Below, in pieces: positions 44,425-54,606 of a stretch of 64,000 bases of DNA (positions are counted from its first letter, which is position 1; the number at the start of each line of letters is the position of its first letter). The notes below the pieces were generated by a model. The model saw only the letters and a program-made list of their open reading frames with translations, was not told the origin of the DNA and did not search any database. A program made the translations under genes and the position numbers. Origin of the DNA: Rhizobium terricola (GTDB lineage Bacteria > Pseudomonadota > Alphaproteobacteria > Rhizobiales > Rhizobiaceae); assembly GCF_012927355.1 (NCBI RefSeq), contig NZ_JABBGK010000002.1, positions 640,758-704,757 of the forward strand. Reading direction: 5' to 3'.

Positions 44425-45942
44425 TCAGGCGGCTTTGCGCGACGCGGTCCCCCGGCGCTCGGCACCGGCCGGCATATCACCTTCACCGGAGCGTGTGTTG
44501 AGCTGGCCGAGCAGCTTGACGAGGCTCTCAACCTCGGAACGGAGGCGTCGGGTTTCGGCGGAAGTCTGCTCGACCATGGTCGAGTTCTGATGCGTCAGCG
44601 TGTCCATGCTGATCGTCGCCTGATTGACTTCCTTGAGACCCGTCGCCTGGTCCTTGGCGGCGGTGGCGATCTCGGAGACGATCGCATGGATGGTGTCGAT
44701 CCGGCTGATCATGTCACCCAAGGCAGCGCCGGTGTTGGAGACGAGCCCCACGCCTTCGTTGACCTGGTTGGTGCTCTGCGAAATCAGGCGCTTGATTTCC
44801 TTTGCAGCGTCGGCGGACCGCTGGGCAAGCTGGCGGACTTCCTGGGCGACGACGGCAAAGCCCTTGCCCGCATCACCCGCACGGGCTGCCTCAACGCCGG
44901 CATTGAGAGCGAGAAGATTGGTCTGGAAAGCGATCTCGTCGATGACGCCGATGATCTTGGAGATCTCGGTCGACGATTTCTCGATTTCGGCCATGGCGTC
45001 GACGGCACGCGAGACGACGTCGCCGGAGCTGCGGGCCTGCTGCTGGGTGTCATGGACGGCGAGTGAGGCGCGCTCGGCATTGCTCGCGGTCTGGCCGACG
45101 CTGACGGAAAGCTGCTGCAGCGCGGTCGAGCTTTCCTGGATGCCGGCAGCCTGCTTGGCGGTGCGCATGGCCAACTCGTCGGAGGCCTTGGCGATTGTCT
45201 CCGTGCCGTCGAGGATTTCCTCGGAGGCGCGGCGGATCGAGGCGAAGGAGGCATTCAGGCGGACAACGGTTTCGTTGTAGTCGAGCGCCATCTGCTTGAA
45301 ATTGTCCGGCAGGTCGGTTTCCATCCGGCTCTCGAAGTCGCCGCGAGCGAGCGCTTCCAGGCCACGGCTCAGGTGTTCCATGGCCAGCCGCTGGTCGGCT
45401 TCGAACTGCAGCCGCTCGGCCTCGAGCTGCTTGCGGCGATCCTCAAGCGCGTCGAGATAGACCGAAATCGAATAGTCCATGTCGAGCATGGAAGCCTTGA
45501 TCAGGGCCCCAAGTTTCTCGCCAAGGGCGGTGGCGTGCTGCTTGCCGAAGGGAAAAGGCCAATGTTTGACGAGCATGCCCGCCACCAGTTCGGTCATCAG
45601 CATCGAATAGCCGCCGATGTACCAGCGGGGCTCCAGTCCAATGCGCGCATGAGCCTTGCCGATGGCCGTCACGCCCTTGACGTAATCCGGATCGAACGTT
45701 CCCTTCGAGACCTTGTCCCAATGCTGCATCTGAGCATTCTTCGCAGCCGCCATGTGCGGCTTTCCGTTGAAGAAGCCAGAGATCTGCGGGGTGGAGGCAA
45801 CCTTGGCGTAGAACTTGTCGAGCACGCCGCCGAGGAGTTCACCGAGTGTCGGTCGAAGCGAATTGAGTGTCTTGCATGTCTTCTGGTCGATTTCGAGAAA
45901 TGCCAGACGTTCCGTCAAATTCTTGTCTGCTTCTACACTCAT
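44425..45942 (-). CDS. Globin-coupled chemoreceptor (HemAT-like), soluble
   Basis: The 505-residue protein has no TM segment. Residues about 1-165 form a protoglobin sensor domain with the proximal His98 in [18 protein letters not shown]; a HAMP-like linker (about 195-245) and an MCP signalling domain with [21 protein letters not shown] follow. Such proteins sense O2 or other diatomic gases and signal to CheA. It lies downstream of a second, similar gene (46121-47653) on the same strand with a 178-bp gap, so the pair arose by duplication. Confidence 0.95.
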   Translation of the reverse strand: MSVEADKNLTERLAFLEIDQKTCKTLNSLRPTLGELLGGVLDKFYAKVASTPQISGFFNGKPHMAAAKNAQMQHWDKVSKGTFDPDYVKGVTAIGKAHARIGLEPRWYIGGYSMLMTELVAGMLVKHWPFPFGKQHATALGEKLGALIKASMLDMDYSISVYLDALEDRRKQLEAERLQFEADQRLAMEHLSRGLEALARGDFESRMETDLPDNFKQMALDYNETVVRLNASFASIRRASEEILDGTETIAKASDELAMRTAKQAAGIQESSTALQQLSVSVGQTASNAERASLAVHDTQQQARSSGDVVSRAVDAMAEIEKSSTEISKIIGVIDEIAFQTNLLALNAGVEAARAGDAGKGFAVVAQEVRQLAQRSADAAKEIKRLISQSTNQVNEGVGLVSNTGAALGDMISRIDTIHAIVSEIATAAKDQATGLKEVNQATISMDTLTHQNSTMVEQTSAETRRLRSEVESLVKLLGQLNTRSGEGDMPAGAERRGTASRKAA

Positions 45943-46120
45943 TTGTTCGCCATGACTTACGTGGAGGCGGACAAACGCCCCCTAGATTTCAGGAATATGT
46001 CGAAAGAATTCGAGAAAATCCTGAACAGACCATGAAGATCCTCGGCGAGAAATGAGAAATCCCGGAACAGTCGGTGTCACGATCGCCCCGGGATGAAACA
46101 GGTTTGCAATTTGCGATTGG

Positions 46121-47653
46121 TCAACTTGCGCGACGATAGGACGAGATCCGGTCAGTGCCGCGTCGTCCCGCGCCGGAATCGTCGGCGGCATCGTGGTCAC
46201 GGGTCTTGAAGCCCCGCAGAGCCGCCACCAGACGTTCCACTTCGTCGCGCAGCGTGGCCGTTTGCGCGGATGTCTCCTCGACCATGGCGGCATTCTGCTG
46301 GGTGATCTGATCCATCGAGGATACGGCGGTGTTGACCTCCTTCAGGCCTCCCGACTGGTCTGACGCGGCCGTGGCGATATCTGCAACTATACCGTTTATT
46401 TCATCAATACGGGAAATAATCTGGTCAAGAGCCTGGCCCGCGTGGTTGACGAGGCCGACACCCGCCTGAACCTGGCCGGAACTCTGCGAGATCAGGCTCT
46501 TGATCTCCTTTGCAGCGCTCGCACAGCGCTGGGCGAGTTCGCGGACTTCCTGAGCGACGACAGCGAAACCGCGGCCGGCCTCTCCGGCACGGGCCGCCTC
46601 GACACCCGCATTGAGCGCCAGGAGATTGGTCTGGAAGGCGATCTCGTCGATGACGCCGATGATCTTTGAGATCTCGTCGGAGGATTTCTCGATGGCGCCC
46701 ATGGCGTTGACCGCGCTGGTGACGACCTCACCGGAAGCACGGGCCTCCTCCAGCGCAACGCTCACGACGCCCGCGGCCTTCTGCGCGCCGCTTGCCGCGA
46801 GGGTCACGTTCTGCGTGAGTTCGTGTAGGGCGGCAGTACTTTCCTCAAGACCCGCAGCCTGCTGTTCCGTCCGGTGGGCGAGGTGATCGGATGCGTCCGA
46901 AATCGCGCTTGCCGAGCGCAGGATCTCTTCTGCAGCGCTCCGCACTGTGCCGATCGTGTCGCGCAATTTCTCGACGGAGGAATTGTAATCATTCGCCATG
47001 CCGACAAAATTCTGCGGCTGCTCGACAGGCATCTTCGCCTCGAGGTCACCCTTGGCCAGCTTCGTCAGCACGGCACTCAGTGCCGCAAGTGCGACGGCCT
47101 GTTCGTGCTCGGCCTTCACCCGCGCCTCTTCGGCGGCCTTGCGCTCGGCTTCCAGGATATCGAGATAGACCGTGATGGAATAGTCCATGTCGAGCAAGGC
47201 CGCCTTGACGAGCACACCGATTTCCTGGCCGAGGGCCTCACCCTGTTTGCGGGCAAAGCGCGTCGGCCAGCGCTCGCGCATCACAGAGTGAACCAGTTGC
47301 TCGACGAGAAGGGCGTAGCCGCCGATATACCAGCGCGGTTCGAGGCCGATGCGGGCATGGGCCTTGCCAACCGCCGTCACGCCTTCGACGTACTGGCCGT
47401 CGAACTGGGCCGCGGTCACGACCGACCAATGGCCCTCCTGCCGCTTCTTGGCGCCCTGGATATGCTCCTCGTTGCGGAAGAAGGCAGCGGTTTCCGGCGT
47501 GCTTCGGACCTTCTTGTAGAAGGTATCCAATGCCGCACCGATATTGGCCCGGACGGTCGGCGCCAAGGTCCGGAGGGTGTTTCGGGCGGCCTTGTCCAGG
47601 CCAAGAAACTCGAGGCGCGCCTCAAGCGCACCCTTTTCGTCATGCTTTGTCAT
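46121..47653 (-). CDS. Globin-coupled chemoreceptor (HemAT-like), soluble
   Basis: The 510-residue protein is a paralogue of the neighbouring gene: a protoglobin domain with the same [18 protein letters not shown] block (proximal His about residue 99), a linker, and an MCP domain with the same tip sequence. The distal parts and linker differ clearly, so ligand affinity or adaptation may differ. ATG 47653 (GGGGG 5 nt upstream) is better than the TTG two codons earlier. The C-terminus lacks a CheR-tether pentapeptide, unlike the two membrane receptors of this window. Confidence 0.95.
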   Translation of the reverse strand: MTKHDEKGALEARLEFLGLDKAARNTLRTLAPTVRANIGAALDTFYKKVRSTPETAAFFRNEEHIQGAKKRQEGHWSVVTAAQFDGQYVEGVTAVGKAHARIGLEPRWYIGGYALLVEQLVHSVMRERWPTRFARKQGEALGQEIGVLVKAALLDMDYSITVYLDILEAERKAAEEARVKAEHEQAVALAALSAVLTKLAKGDLEAKMPVEQPQNFVGMANDYNSSVEKLRDTIGTVRSAAEEILRSASAISDASDHLAHRTEQQAAGLEESTAALHELTQNVTLAASGAQKAAGVVSVALEEARASGEVVTSAVNAMGAIEKSSDEISKIIGVIDEIAFQTNLLALNAGVEAARAGEAGRGFAVVAQEVRELAQRCASAAKEIKSLISQSSGQVQAGVGLVNHAGQALDQIISRIDEINGIVADIATAASDQSGGLKEVNTAVSSMDQITQQNAAMVEETSAQTATLRDEVERLVAALRGFKTRDHDAADDSGAGRRGTDRISSYRRAS

Positions 47654-47944
47654 AGCCAACCCCCGCGTTGCATCTTGACGTTTGCGAACTACTTCAAGGA
47701 AGTATTTTTTAGTAGTTCATTATCTACTTAAAAGGGTAAACATTCCATTTACCTAATGAACACTATGTGTCTTTTTCTTGCATTAGCACTTTACATTTCC
47801 ACCCGTGCGAGCATGCATGACGTTTGTCAGCTACCGCGGAGACCGTGCCGGATAACGGCGCTCGTCCTTCCGATCTGCGGCACCGATTGCGATGTTCCCG
47901 ATTTGATCTGTCGCTGCCGACCGAATCTGCTAGTCTCCCCCGTC

Positions 47945-49162
47945 ATGAACACGACAGCACGACTGCCCTTCGACCCCGGCACTCTCCTGGCCTCCCCAAC
48001 AGCCGTCATGGCAATCGTGGGAGGGATCCTGCTTGTCGGAGTGGCTTTGCTGGCAATCACCATCCGTCGGGCCGGGCGATTGCGACTGGAGCTCGAGGCG
48101 GAAGCGCTGCGCCGGGAGGCTGCCGCCGAGGCAAGGCTTGCCGAGCTTCTGAAGGCTCAGGCCGAGATGCAGGGGCGTCTCGTCGCCATGTCGGACGTAT
48201 TCGGCAATCGGCAAGCGGAACTGAACCAGGCGATCAACCAGCGCCTCGACGGTCTGACCCACCGTATCGGCACCACGATCACCGAACAGACCAAGTCCAC
48301 CCACGAAAACTTGAGGCATCTTCAGGAGAGGCTGGCATTGATCGATGCCGCCCAGAACAACATCCAGTCGCTGGCGAAGGATGTGGTCGGTCTTCAGGCG
48401 ATCCTCTCGAACAAGCAGACTCGAGGTGCCTTCGGTCAGTCCCGCATGGAGACCATCGTCGCCGACGGTCTGCCGATGGGTGCCTATACCTTCCAGTCCA
48501 CGCTCTCGAACAGCATGCGGCCGGACTGCACGATCCGCATGCCCAACAATTCGCCACCTCTGGTAATCGACGCCAAGTTTCCGCTCGAGGCGTGGAATGC
48601 GATCCGCGACGCCGACACGGCCGAGGCAAAGAAGCTCGCCGGTCAGCAGTTCCGCCGCGACATCGAGGTCCATATCCGGGATATCTCGGACAAGTATCTG
48701 ATTGCCGGCGAAACTCAGGACATGGCTTTCCTGTTTGTACCGTCCGAGTCGATCTTCGCGGAGATCCACGAGAACTTTGAAGCGGTCGTCCAGAAGGCGC
48801 ATCGGCTGCGGGTCGTCATCGTCTCGCCCTCGCTGCTGATGTTGTCGATCCAGGTGATCCAGGCCGTGCTGAAGGATCAGCGCATGCGCGAGCAAGCGCA
48901 TGTCATCCAGGGAGAGGTCCTGCATCTGATGGAGGATCTGGCACGCCTTGACGATCGAACGCGAAAACTGCAAGGCCATTTCCTCGCCGCGCAAAAGGAC
49001 GTGGACATGATCCTGACCTCGGCCGACAAGCTGACAAAGAGAGGCGCGCGGATCGAGGCACTCGAATTCGAGACGGCTGCGGCCGCACCAGTGGAGGAAG
49101 GTCCGCGCACGGTCGAGAGCCGGACGGGCCTCCTGAAGCTCAGAATAGTAGACGAGGACTAG
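47945..49162 (+). CDS. rmuC: DNA recombination protein RmuC
   Basis: The 405-residue protein has an N-terminal TM helix (about 20-38), a long coiled coil (about 45-150) and the RmuC core with LVIDAKFPLEAWNAI, DIEVHIRDISDKYLI and MAFLFVPSESIFAEIHE, which belongs to the PD-(D/E)XK nuclease-like fold. It limits inversions at short inverted repeats in E. coli. ATG 47945 is chosen because the 63 residues before it in the open frame are Cys- and Arg-rich and not conserved. The ribosome site is weak. Confidence 0.92.
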   Translation: MNTTARLPFDPGTLLASPTAVMAIVGGILLVGVALLAITIRRAGRLRLELEAEALRREAAAEARLAELLKAQAEMQGRLVAMSDVFGNRQAELNQAINQRLDGLTHRIGTTITEQTKSTHENLRHLQERLALIDAAQNNIQSLAKDVVGLQAILSNKQTRGAFGQSRMETIVADGLPMGAYTFQSTLSNSMRPDCTIRMPNNSPPLVIDAKFPLEAWNAIRDADTAEAKKLAGQQFRRDIEVHIRDISDKYLIAGETQDMAFLFVPSESIFAEIHENFEAVVQKAHRLRVVIVSPSLLMLSIQVIQAVLKDQRMREQAHVIQGEVLHLMEDLARLDDRTRKLQGHFLAAQKDVDMILTSADKLTKRGARIEALEFETAAAAPVEEGPRTVESRTGLLKLRIVDED

Positions 49163-49203
49163 CCAACGGCAGCGCCGAGGGCCGCACCAGGGACGGAACG
49201 CAG

Positions 49204-50103
49204 ATGATTTCAGTATTCGGCTCCATCAACATGGATCTGATCGCAACCACCCCTCGGCTTCCCAAGCCCGGCGAAACGGTGGCCGGAACGGGTTTTTCGA
49301 CGGCAGCCGGTGGCAAGGGCGCAAACCAGGCGCTTGCCGCGCGGCGTGCCGGCTCCGTGGTCAAGATGGTGGGTGCCGTCGGACAGGACGAGTTCGCGGC
49401 TCCCGCCCTTGCCCTCCTTGATGCCGCCGGTACCGATCTTTCGTCTGTCCGCCATGTCACCGGATCGACCGGAACGGCGCTGATCCTGGTCGGCGGCGAC
49501 GGCGAGAACATGATCACCGTCGTGCCCGGAGCAAACGGCACGATCACGGTGGCCGACGCAGCAGCGACCGTCGATACCATGCAGCCTGGCGACTACCTGA
49601 TGCTGCAGCTGGAAGTTCCGGCAGCGGCGGTCGAGCGCGCGCTGACGGATGCCCGAACCCGCGGCGTGACCACCATCATCAACATCGCGCCCCTGACCGC
49701 CGATGCCGCGCGTCTCGGTCGCGCGGCGGACATTGTTATCGCCAACGAGACGGAGTTCGAACTGCTTGCCGGGCGTAACGGAATGACGGCAGCCATGCGG
49801 GAAGACGCGCTGATGGCCCTGCATCGCGAGACCGGCCAGACCCTGATCGTGACACTTGGAGCGGACGGGGTGATTGCGGCGCGGGGCGGCCAGCTTCACC
49901 GCACCAAGGGGCTTCACATCACGCCGGTCGACACGGTCGGCGCGGGCGACACCTTTTGCGGCTACCTTGCCGCAAGCCTTGACCAGGGACTGGATTTCGA
50001 GACTTCGCTTCGTCGGGCAGCCATCGCCGGCTCCCTCGCCTGCCTGAAACACGGCGCCCAACCTTCCATCCCGACCGCTGAAGAGGTGGCGGCGCACCTC
50101 TGA
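49204..50103 (+). CDS. rbsK: Ribokinase
   Basis: The 299-residue PfkB-family sugar kinase phosphorylates ribose. It has GSINMDLIATTPRLPKPGET, the GGKGANQALAARR loop, LQLEVP and the catalytic DTVGAGDTFCGYLAASL. It would salvage ribose released by a nucleoside hydrolase such as the one encoded at 52764-53708. No ribose transporter is adjacent. Confidence 0.94.
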   Translation: MISVFGSINMDLIATTPRLPKPGETVAGTGFSTAAGGKGANQALAARRAGSVVKMVGAVGQDEFAAPALALLDAAGTDLSSVRHVTGSTGTALILVGGDGENMITVVPGANGTITVADAAATVDTMQPGDYLMLQLEVPAAAVERALTDARTRGVTTIINIAPLTADAARLGRAADIVIANETEFELLAGRNGMTAAMREDALMALHRETGQTLIVTLGADGVIAARGGQLHRTKGLHITPVDTVGAGDTFCGYLAASLDQGLDFETSLRRAAIAGSLACLKHGAQPSIPTAEEVAAHL

Positions 50104-50324
50104 AGCCGCCAATGCGACATTGCGTGTCGCACGGATTGCGAAACAGCCTCAGGACTACGAGAAAAGAGCCAATCGCTTCAAAAGTCATTAAACTTTAGCC
50201 TATCATAGTGCGCGAGATTGGCGTGCGCTTCCGCATTTCGGAAGTGCGCTTACGCACCATGATGGCGCGGACCTACCGGTTGCATTCTCCAGCCGTTGCG
50301 GCTTTTCCGAATCCTGAGGTTTCC

Positions 50325-52682
50325 ATGTTCAAGTTCATCTCGCGTTCGATCGCGGCGAAACTGCTCGTCGTCACCGGCGTCGCCATCGCCGCCGTCCTGC
50401 TTATCTCCAACCTCATTCTCATCACCCAGACACGCGACCGCGTGCAGAACCTGACGATGGAGCAGGCCAATTCGGAAGCGAAAGCGATCGCCAACGGCGT
50501 CGCCGTCGACATCGGCGAGCTGGCAAGCGCAGCGCGTTCCATGGCCGGCGTGATCGGCCGCGGTCACGAAGGCACGTCTTTCGACCGCAAGGGCGCCATC
50601 AACCTGCTCAAGGCCAACGTCGATCAGAACCCCTTCGCCTTCGGCAGCTGGTTCGCCGAAGAGATCAAGGCCTTCGACGGTCGTCAGGAAGACCTGCTGG
50701 GCAACAAGGAACTCGGCGCGAACGACGCGGGCGTCTTCACCCCCTACTGGTCGAAGGACCGCAACGGCAATATCCAGTTCTCGACCTTCAAGAACGATTA
50801 CGCCGCCGAATGGTACGCACTGGCCAAGGCCAGCGGCAAGGGCGCCATCACCGCGCCTTACATGACCCAGGACACCGACATCCCGGTCGCAATGACCTCG
50901 ATCGCCTATCCGGTCATGTCCGGCGGCAAGCTGATCGGCGTCACCGGCGTCGACATTTCACTCTCCTCGCTGTCCGACAAGCTCAAGGCTCTCCGTCCGT
51001 TCGAGACCGGCCGCGTGCTGCTCGTCGCCCAGGCCGGCCAGTGGCTGGTCGCTCCGTCTGATGACGTGATGATGAAGCCTTACGAGGGCGAAGGCGCCGA
51101 TGCGCTCAAGGCAGCGCTTTCCTCCGGCAAGTCGCAGCTCGTCTCCGATCTCCAGGCAGAAGGCCAGGAGGGTTTTGACCGCCTGCTGTTCCCGTTCGCC
51201 GTACCGGGCGTGAACACCAACTGGGCCGTCATCATCGATATTCCGCACAGCGCGACCGGTGCTGCCGTCGAAGCGCAGACCTTGATGATGATCATTGCCG
51301 GTCTCGTGGTTCTTGGTGCCGTCATGACCGCACTGTTCCTCGCCGTCCGCGCCTTCGCCCAGAAGCCGCTCCACGCGCTGATCGGCGACGTCGACCGACT
51401 GAGCCGCGGTGAGTACAACGACGTGGTCAGCGGCCAGGACCGAGCCGACGAACTCGGTCTCGTCGCCAAGGCTCTCGAAGGCTTCCGCCATCGCCTCGCC
51501 GACAGCCGCAAGCTCGAGGGCGAAGCCGAGCAGCAGCGCGGTGCGGCCGATGCAGAACGTCGCCGTTCCGAACAGGAGCGCACGGAATCGCTCAACATCC
51601 AGCAGCAGGTCGTCAGCGTTCTCGGAACCGGCCTGTCGCAGCTGTCGCAGGGTAATCTCGGCTATCGCATCGACGACGAGTTCCCCGGCGAATACGCTGC
51701 CCTCAAGCGCGACTTCAACGAGGCGCTGGCAAGCCTCGAAACGACGATCGGCGCCGTCAACTCGAGCGTCGTCAATATCGGTGCAGGCAGCGGCGAAATC
51801 GCCGAAAGCGCCGCCGATCTCTCGAAGCGCACCGAACAGCAGGCGGCAAGCCTCGAAGAGACCGCAGCAGCACTCAACGAGCTGACCGAGCAGGTCAACG
51901 CCAGTGCCGTCAACGCCAATACGGCGGCGGCAACGGTCAGCCTCGCCTGCGAGGATGCTGAGCGCTCCGGCGAGGTAGTCCAGAAGGCCGTCACCTCCAT
52001 GCACGGCATCGCCCAGTCGTCGCAGGAGATCTCCCGCATCATCGGCGTCATCGACGAAATCGCCTTCCAGACCAACCTTCTCGCCCTCAACGCGGGCGTC
52101 GAAGCTGCCCGCGCCGGCGAGGCAGGCAAGGGCTTCGCCGTGGTTGCCCAGGAAGTACGCGAACTGGCCCAGCGTTCGGCCGGCGCAGCGAAGGAAATCA
52201 AGACGCTGATCACCACCTCGGGTGCCCAGGTGAAGGACGGCGTCGAGCTCGTCGGCCAGGCTGGCCAGACGCTGCACAAGATCGCCGACCAGGTCATGCA
52301 GATCAACGACCTGATCCGCCAGATCTCGGCCTCCGCCAGCGAACAGGCGTCCGGCCTCAAGGAGATCAACTCCGCGGTCAACCAGATGGACCAGGTGACG
52401 CAGCAGAATGCCGCGATGGTCGAAGAAACGACCGCCGCCAGCATGACGCTGAAGAACGAGTCCGAGAACCTCCGGGAACTCGTATCGCGCTTCACCGTCT
52501 CGGGTGCAAACAGCTACAGGGCGTCTCCGCAGGCCCTGTCGTCGTCGCTCACCTCGGTCGCCCGCACCATGCGGACGGCTGCGCCGAGCGCTCCGGTCGC
52601 AACGCCTCGCCCGGCTGCCAAGCGCGTTGCCGCCGGCGGGTCCGCCGCAGCCGCTGTTGCCGACGACTGGCAGGAATTCTGA
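50325..52682 (+). CDS. Methyl-accepting chemotaxis protein with dCACHE sensor
   Basis: The 785-residue receptor has TM1 (about 11-30), a periplasmic double CACHE domain (about 35-305), TM2 (about 312-334), a HAMP plus linker with a coiled coil, and an MCP domain with [21 protein letters not shown]. The C-terminal DDWQEF is a CheR/CheB tether. In the distal CACHE pocket AEWYALAK, ITAPY and GVTGVDI keep the Trp-Tyr, Tyr and Asp positions of amino-acid receptors but have Ala where the key Arg sits, so amino acids are not the obvious ligand. ATG 50325 follows GAGG. Confidence 0.95.
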   Translation: MFKFISRSIAAKLLVVTGVAIAAVLLISNLILITQTRDRVQNLTMEQANSEAKAIANGVAVDIGELASAARSMAGVIGRGHEGTSFDRKGAINLLKANVDQNPFAFGSWFAEEIKAFDGRQEDLLGNKELGANDAGVFTPYWSKDRNGNIQFSTFKNDYAAEWYALAKASGKGAITAPYMTQDTDIPVAMTSIAYPVMSGGKLIGVTGVDISLSSLSDKLKALRPFETGRVLLVAQAGQWLVAPSDDVMMKPYEGEGADALKAALSSGKSQLVSDLQAEGQEGFDRLLFPFAVPGVNTNWAVIIDIPHSATGAAVEAQTLMMIIAGLVVLGAVMTALFLAVRAFAQKPLHALIGDVDRLSRGEYNDVVSGQDRADELGLVAKALEGFRHRLADSRKLEGEAEQQRGAADAERRRSEQERTESLNIQQQVVSVLGTGLSQLSQGNLGYRIDDEFPGEYAALKRDFNEALASLETTIGAVNSSVVNIGAGSGEIAESAADLSKRTEQQAASLEETAAALNELTEQVNASAVNANTAAATVSLACEDAERSGEVVQKAVTSMHGIAQSSQEISRIIGVIDEIAFQTNLLALNAGVEAARAGEAGKGFAVVAQEVRELAQRSAGAAKEIKTLITTSGAQVKDGVELVGQAGQTLHKIADQVMQINDLIRQISASASEQASGLKEINSAVNQMDQVTQQNAAMVEETTAASMTLKNESENLRELVSRFTVSGANSYRASPQALSSSLTSVARTMRTAAPSAPVATPRPAAKRVAAGGSAAAAVADDWQEF

Positions 52683-52712
52683 GCCTCGACCTCGGGAAGA
52701 AACACCAACGAG

Positions 52713-52749
52713 AAAGGCCGCCGGAGCAATCCGGCGGCCTTTTCTTTTT
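52713..52749. terminator. Terminator between the chemoreceptor and nucleoside hydrolase genes
   Basis: AAGGCCGCCGGA (52714-52725) pairs with TCCGGCGGCCTT (52730-52741) across GCAA, followed by TTCTTTTT on the plus strand. It probably also serves the convergent gene. Confidence 0.9.
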
Positions 52750-52763
52750 CTCTTTCGAGCCAA

Positions 52764-53708
52764 TCAAAGCCGCGCGAAGCGCTCGATCAGGAGATTGAAG
52801 AAGCCTTCCGCATCGACATTGCGCATCACCTGTGCGTTCGGTGTGCGGCCGGATACCCGCCACCAGTCGACCACGGTCATGCCGACGGTCAGTTCGGAAG
52901 CGGTCTCGATCTCGACGTTGCAGTGGCGGCCCGAGAAGAGCTCCGGGCGGAGCAGGTATGCGATGACCGTCGGATCGTGCAGCGGTCCGCCGTCGGAGCC
53001 GTATTTCTCCTCGTCGAAGCGTTCGAAGAACTCAAGCCACTCGACCATGACCTTTGCAGGCCGGGTTCCGAGCGCCGCCAGACGCGCGACGCGGGCCTTG
53101 GTCGTCATCAGCTGGTGGGTGACGTCGAGCGGCATCATGACTAGGGGGATGCCCGATCCGAAGACGATTGCTGCAGCCTGGGGGTCGACATAGATGTTGA
53201 ATTCGGCAGCCGGCGTGATGTTGCCGCCTTCGAAGAAGCCACCGCCCATGAGCACCAGTTCGCGAATGCGCGGCGCGATATCAGGCGCCTTCTTCAGCGC
53301 GAGGCCGACATTGGTGAGCGGCCCCAGGGTGCAGAGTGTGACGCTTCCCGCCGGTTCGCGGCGAAGGGTTTCGATAATGAAGTCGACCGCGTGCTGCGAC
53401 CTGACCGCCATCGTCGGCTCATCGAGAACGGCACCGTCGAGGCCGGTCTTGCCGTGGACATGCTCGGCGGTCACCAGCTTGCGCTCGATGGGTCGGTCGG
53501 CACCTTCGTAGACCGGTACGTCTGTATTGCCGCAGAGCTCGCAGACAATCCGGGCGTTTCGGCTGGTCAATCTCAACGTAACATTGCCTGCAACGGTCGT
53601 GATGCCGAGAATCTCAAGCTCGTCCGCACTCGCAAACGCCAGCATCAGTGCAGCGGCATCGTCCTGCCCCGGGTCGGTATCGATAATGATCTTTCTGCGT
53701 TCCGTCAT
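52764..53708 (-). CDS. Inosine/uridine-preferring nucleoside hydrolase
   Basis: The 314-residue enzyme splits ribonucleosides into base and ribose. The Ca2+-binding motif IIIDTDPGQDDAAALMLA (D10, D12, D16, D17) and the downstream LGPLTNVGLAL and AEFNIYVDPQAA segments define the family. ATG 53708 is the conserved start; the longer frame adds 30 unrelated residues. With rbsK it would form a nucleoside-to-ribose-5-phosphate route. Confidence 0.94.
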   Translation of the reverse strand: MTERRKIIIDTDPGQDDAAALMLAFASADELEILGITTVAGNVTLRLTSRNARIVCELCGNTDVPVYEGADRPIERKLVTAEHVHGKTGLDGAVLDEPTMAVRSQHAVDFIIETLRREPAGSVTLCTLGPLTNVGLALKKAPDIAPRIRELVLMGGGFFEGGNITPAAEFNIYVDPQAAAIVFGSGIPLVMMPLDVTHQLMTTKARVARLAALGTRPAKVMVEWLEFFERFDEEKYGSDGGPLHDPTVIAYLLRPELFSGRHCNVEIETASELTVGMTVVDWWRVSGRTPNAQVMRNVDAEGFFNLLIERFARL

Positions 53709-53863
53709 GCGTCCGGTCCCAATTTCAAAAGCTGGCCAGTTGAGCCAGTCAACCACCGTTGTCAAGATCCGAAGCGCTTGCAGCCATGCACCCGCCATCC
53801 CATATTGACCTGCAAGACGATTTCGACGCCGGCCCGTGGGGACGGTGACGACGAGGAGGATCG

Positions 53864-54289
53864 ATGAGAAGCACCAGAACGTCGGCGCCCCCGATGCTAC
53901 TCGGTTTCGGAATGGGCGATCCGATTTCAGGGCGCCTCACACGCCCCGGCGAGGGATATCCCCCCTTCGACATCGAGCGGTTGCGTGGTGCAGAGGCGCA
54001 AGGCGACAGATTGCGAATCACCCTGGCGGTCGCGGGCTTCGGCGAAGAGGAACTTGAGGTGCTTGTCGAGGCGAACCAGCTTGTCGTGCGTGGACGGCAG
54101 GTCGACCGGGCGGAGCCCCATTACCTCTTCCGCGGCATCGCCGCCCGCCAGTTCCAGCGGGTTTTCCTTCTCGAAAAGGGCATGGACGTGCTGAGCGCAA
54201 CCTTGCGCAACGGCCTTCTTTCCATCGACCTCATCCGCCCCCAATCGGCACAGATGGTGCGAAAAATTAACATTTCCTCGGCACAGTAG
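53864..54289 (+). CDS. Small heat shock protein, Hsp20/IbpA family
   Basis: The 141-residue protein has an alpha-crystallin domain with GDRLRITLAVAGFGEEELEVLVEANQLVV and the terminal RNGLLSIDL motif; the usual C-terminal I-x-I/V appears as INI in KINISS. It binds unfolded proteins without ATP. A GAGGA site precedes ATG 53864. It is followed 49 nt later by a DUF1150 gene, a pairing common in Rhizobiales. No ROSE-type thermosensor hairpin was confirmed upstream. Confidence 0.92.
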   Translation: MRSTRTSAPPMLLGFGMGDPISGRLTRPGEGYPPFDIERLRGAEAQGDRLRITLAVAGFGEEELEVLVEANQLVVRGRQVDRAEPHYLFRGIAARQFQRVFLLEKGMDVLSATLRNGLLSIDLIRPQSAQMVRKINISSAQ

Positions 54290-54338
54290 GGTTAACGGCA
54301 TGATCGTGCCGTAGCTCCCTATCTGGTGGAGGATCGGA

Positions 54339-54596
54339 ATGTTGATGAGAGAAGTGAATTCGCGCCTGACCCAATCGGAGCTGGCGCATCTGGGCGCCGG
54401 CGAAGTGGGTTACATTCGCAAGATGCGCTCCGACGAAGTATCGCGCTGCTTTCCCGAGGCGCCCGACGTCGACCCCAATCTGGATCTCTGGGCCCTTTTC
54501 GCGGCAGACGGGACCCCGATCCTTCTGACCGACAACCGCTCGAGCACCTTCTACAAGGCAGCGGAAGACGACCTCAAGACGGTAAGCCTGCACTGA
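54339..54596 (+). CDS. DUF1150 family protein
   Basis: The 85-residue acidic protein has the DUF1150 pattern: LTQSELAHLGAGEVGYIRKM near the N-terminus and LWALFAADGTPILLTDNR at the C-terminal half. Its function is unknown. It has a good GGAGGA ribosome site and is likely co-transcribed with the Hsp20 gene, suggesting a stress-related role. It ends 10 nt before the convergent trmB stop. Confidence 0.9.
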   Translation: MLMREVNSRLTQSELAHLGAGEVGYIRKMRSDEVSRCFPEAPDVDPNLDLWALFAADGTPILLTDNRSSTFYKAAEDDLKTVSLH

Positions 54597-54606
54597 CGCT
54601 CAGGCG

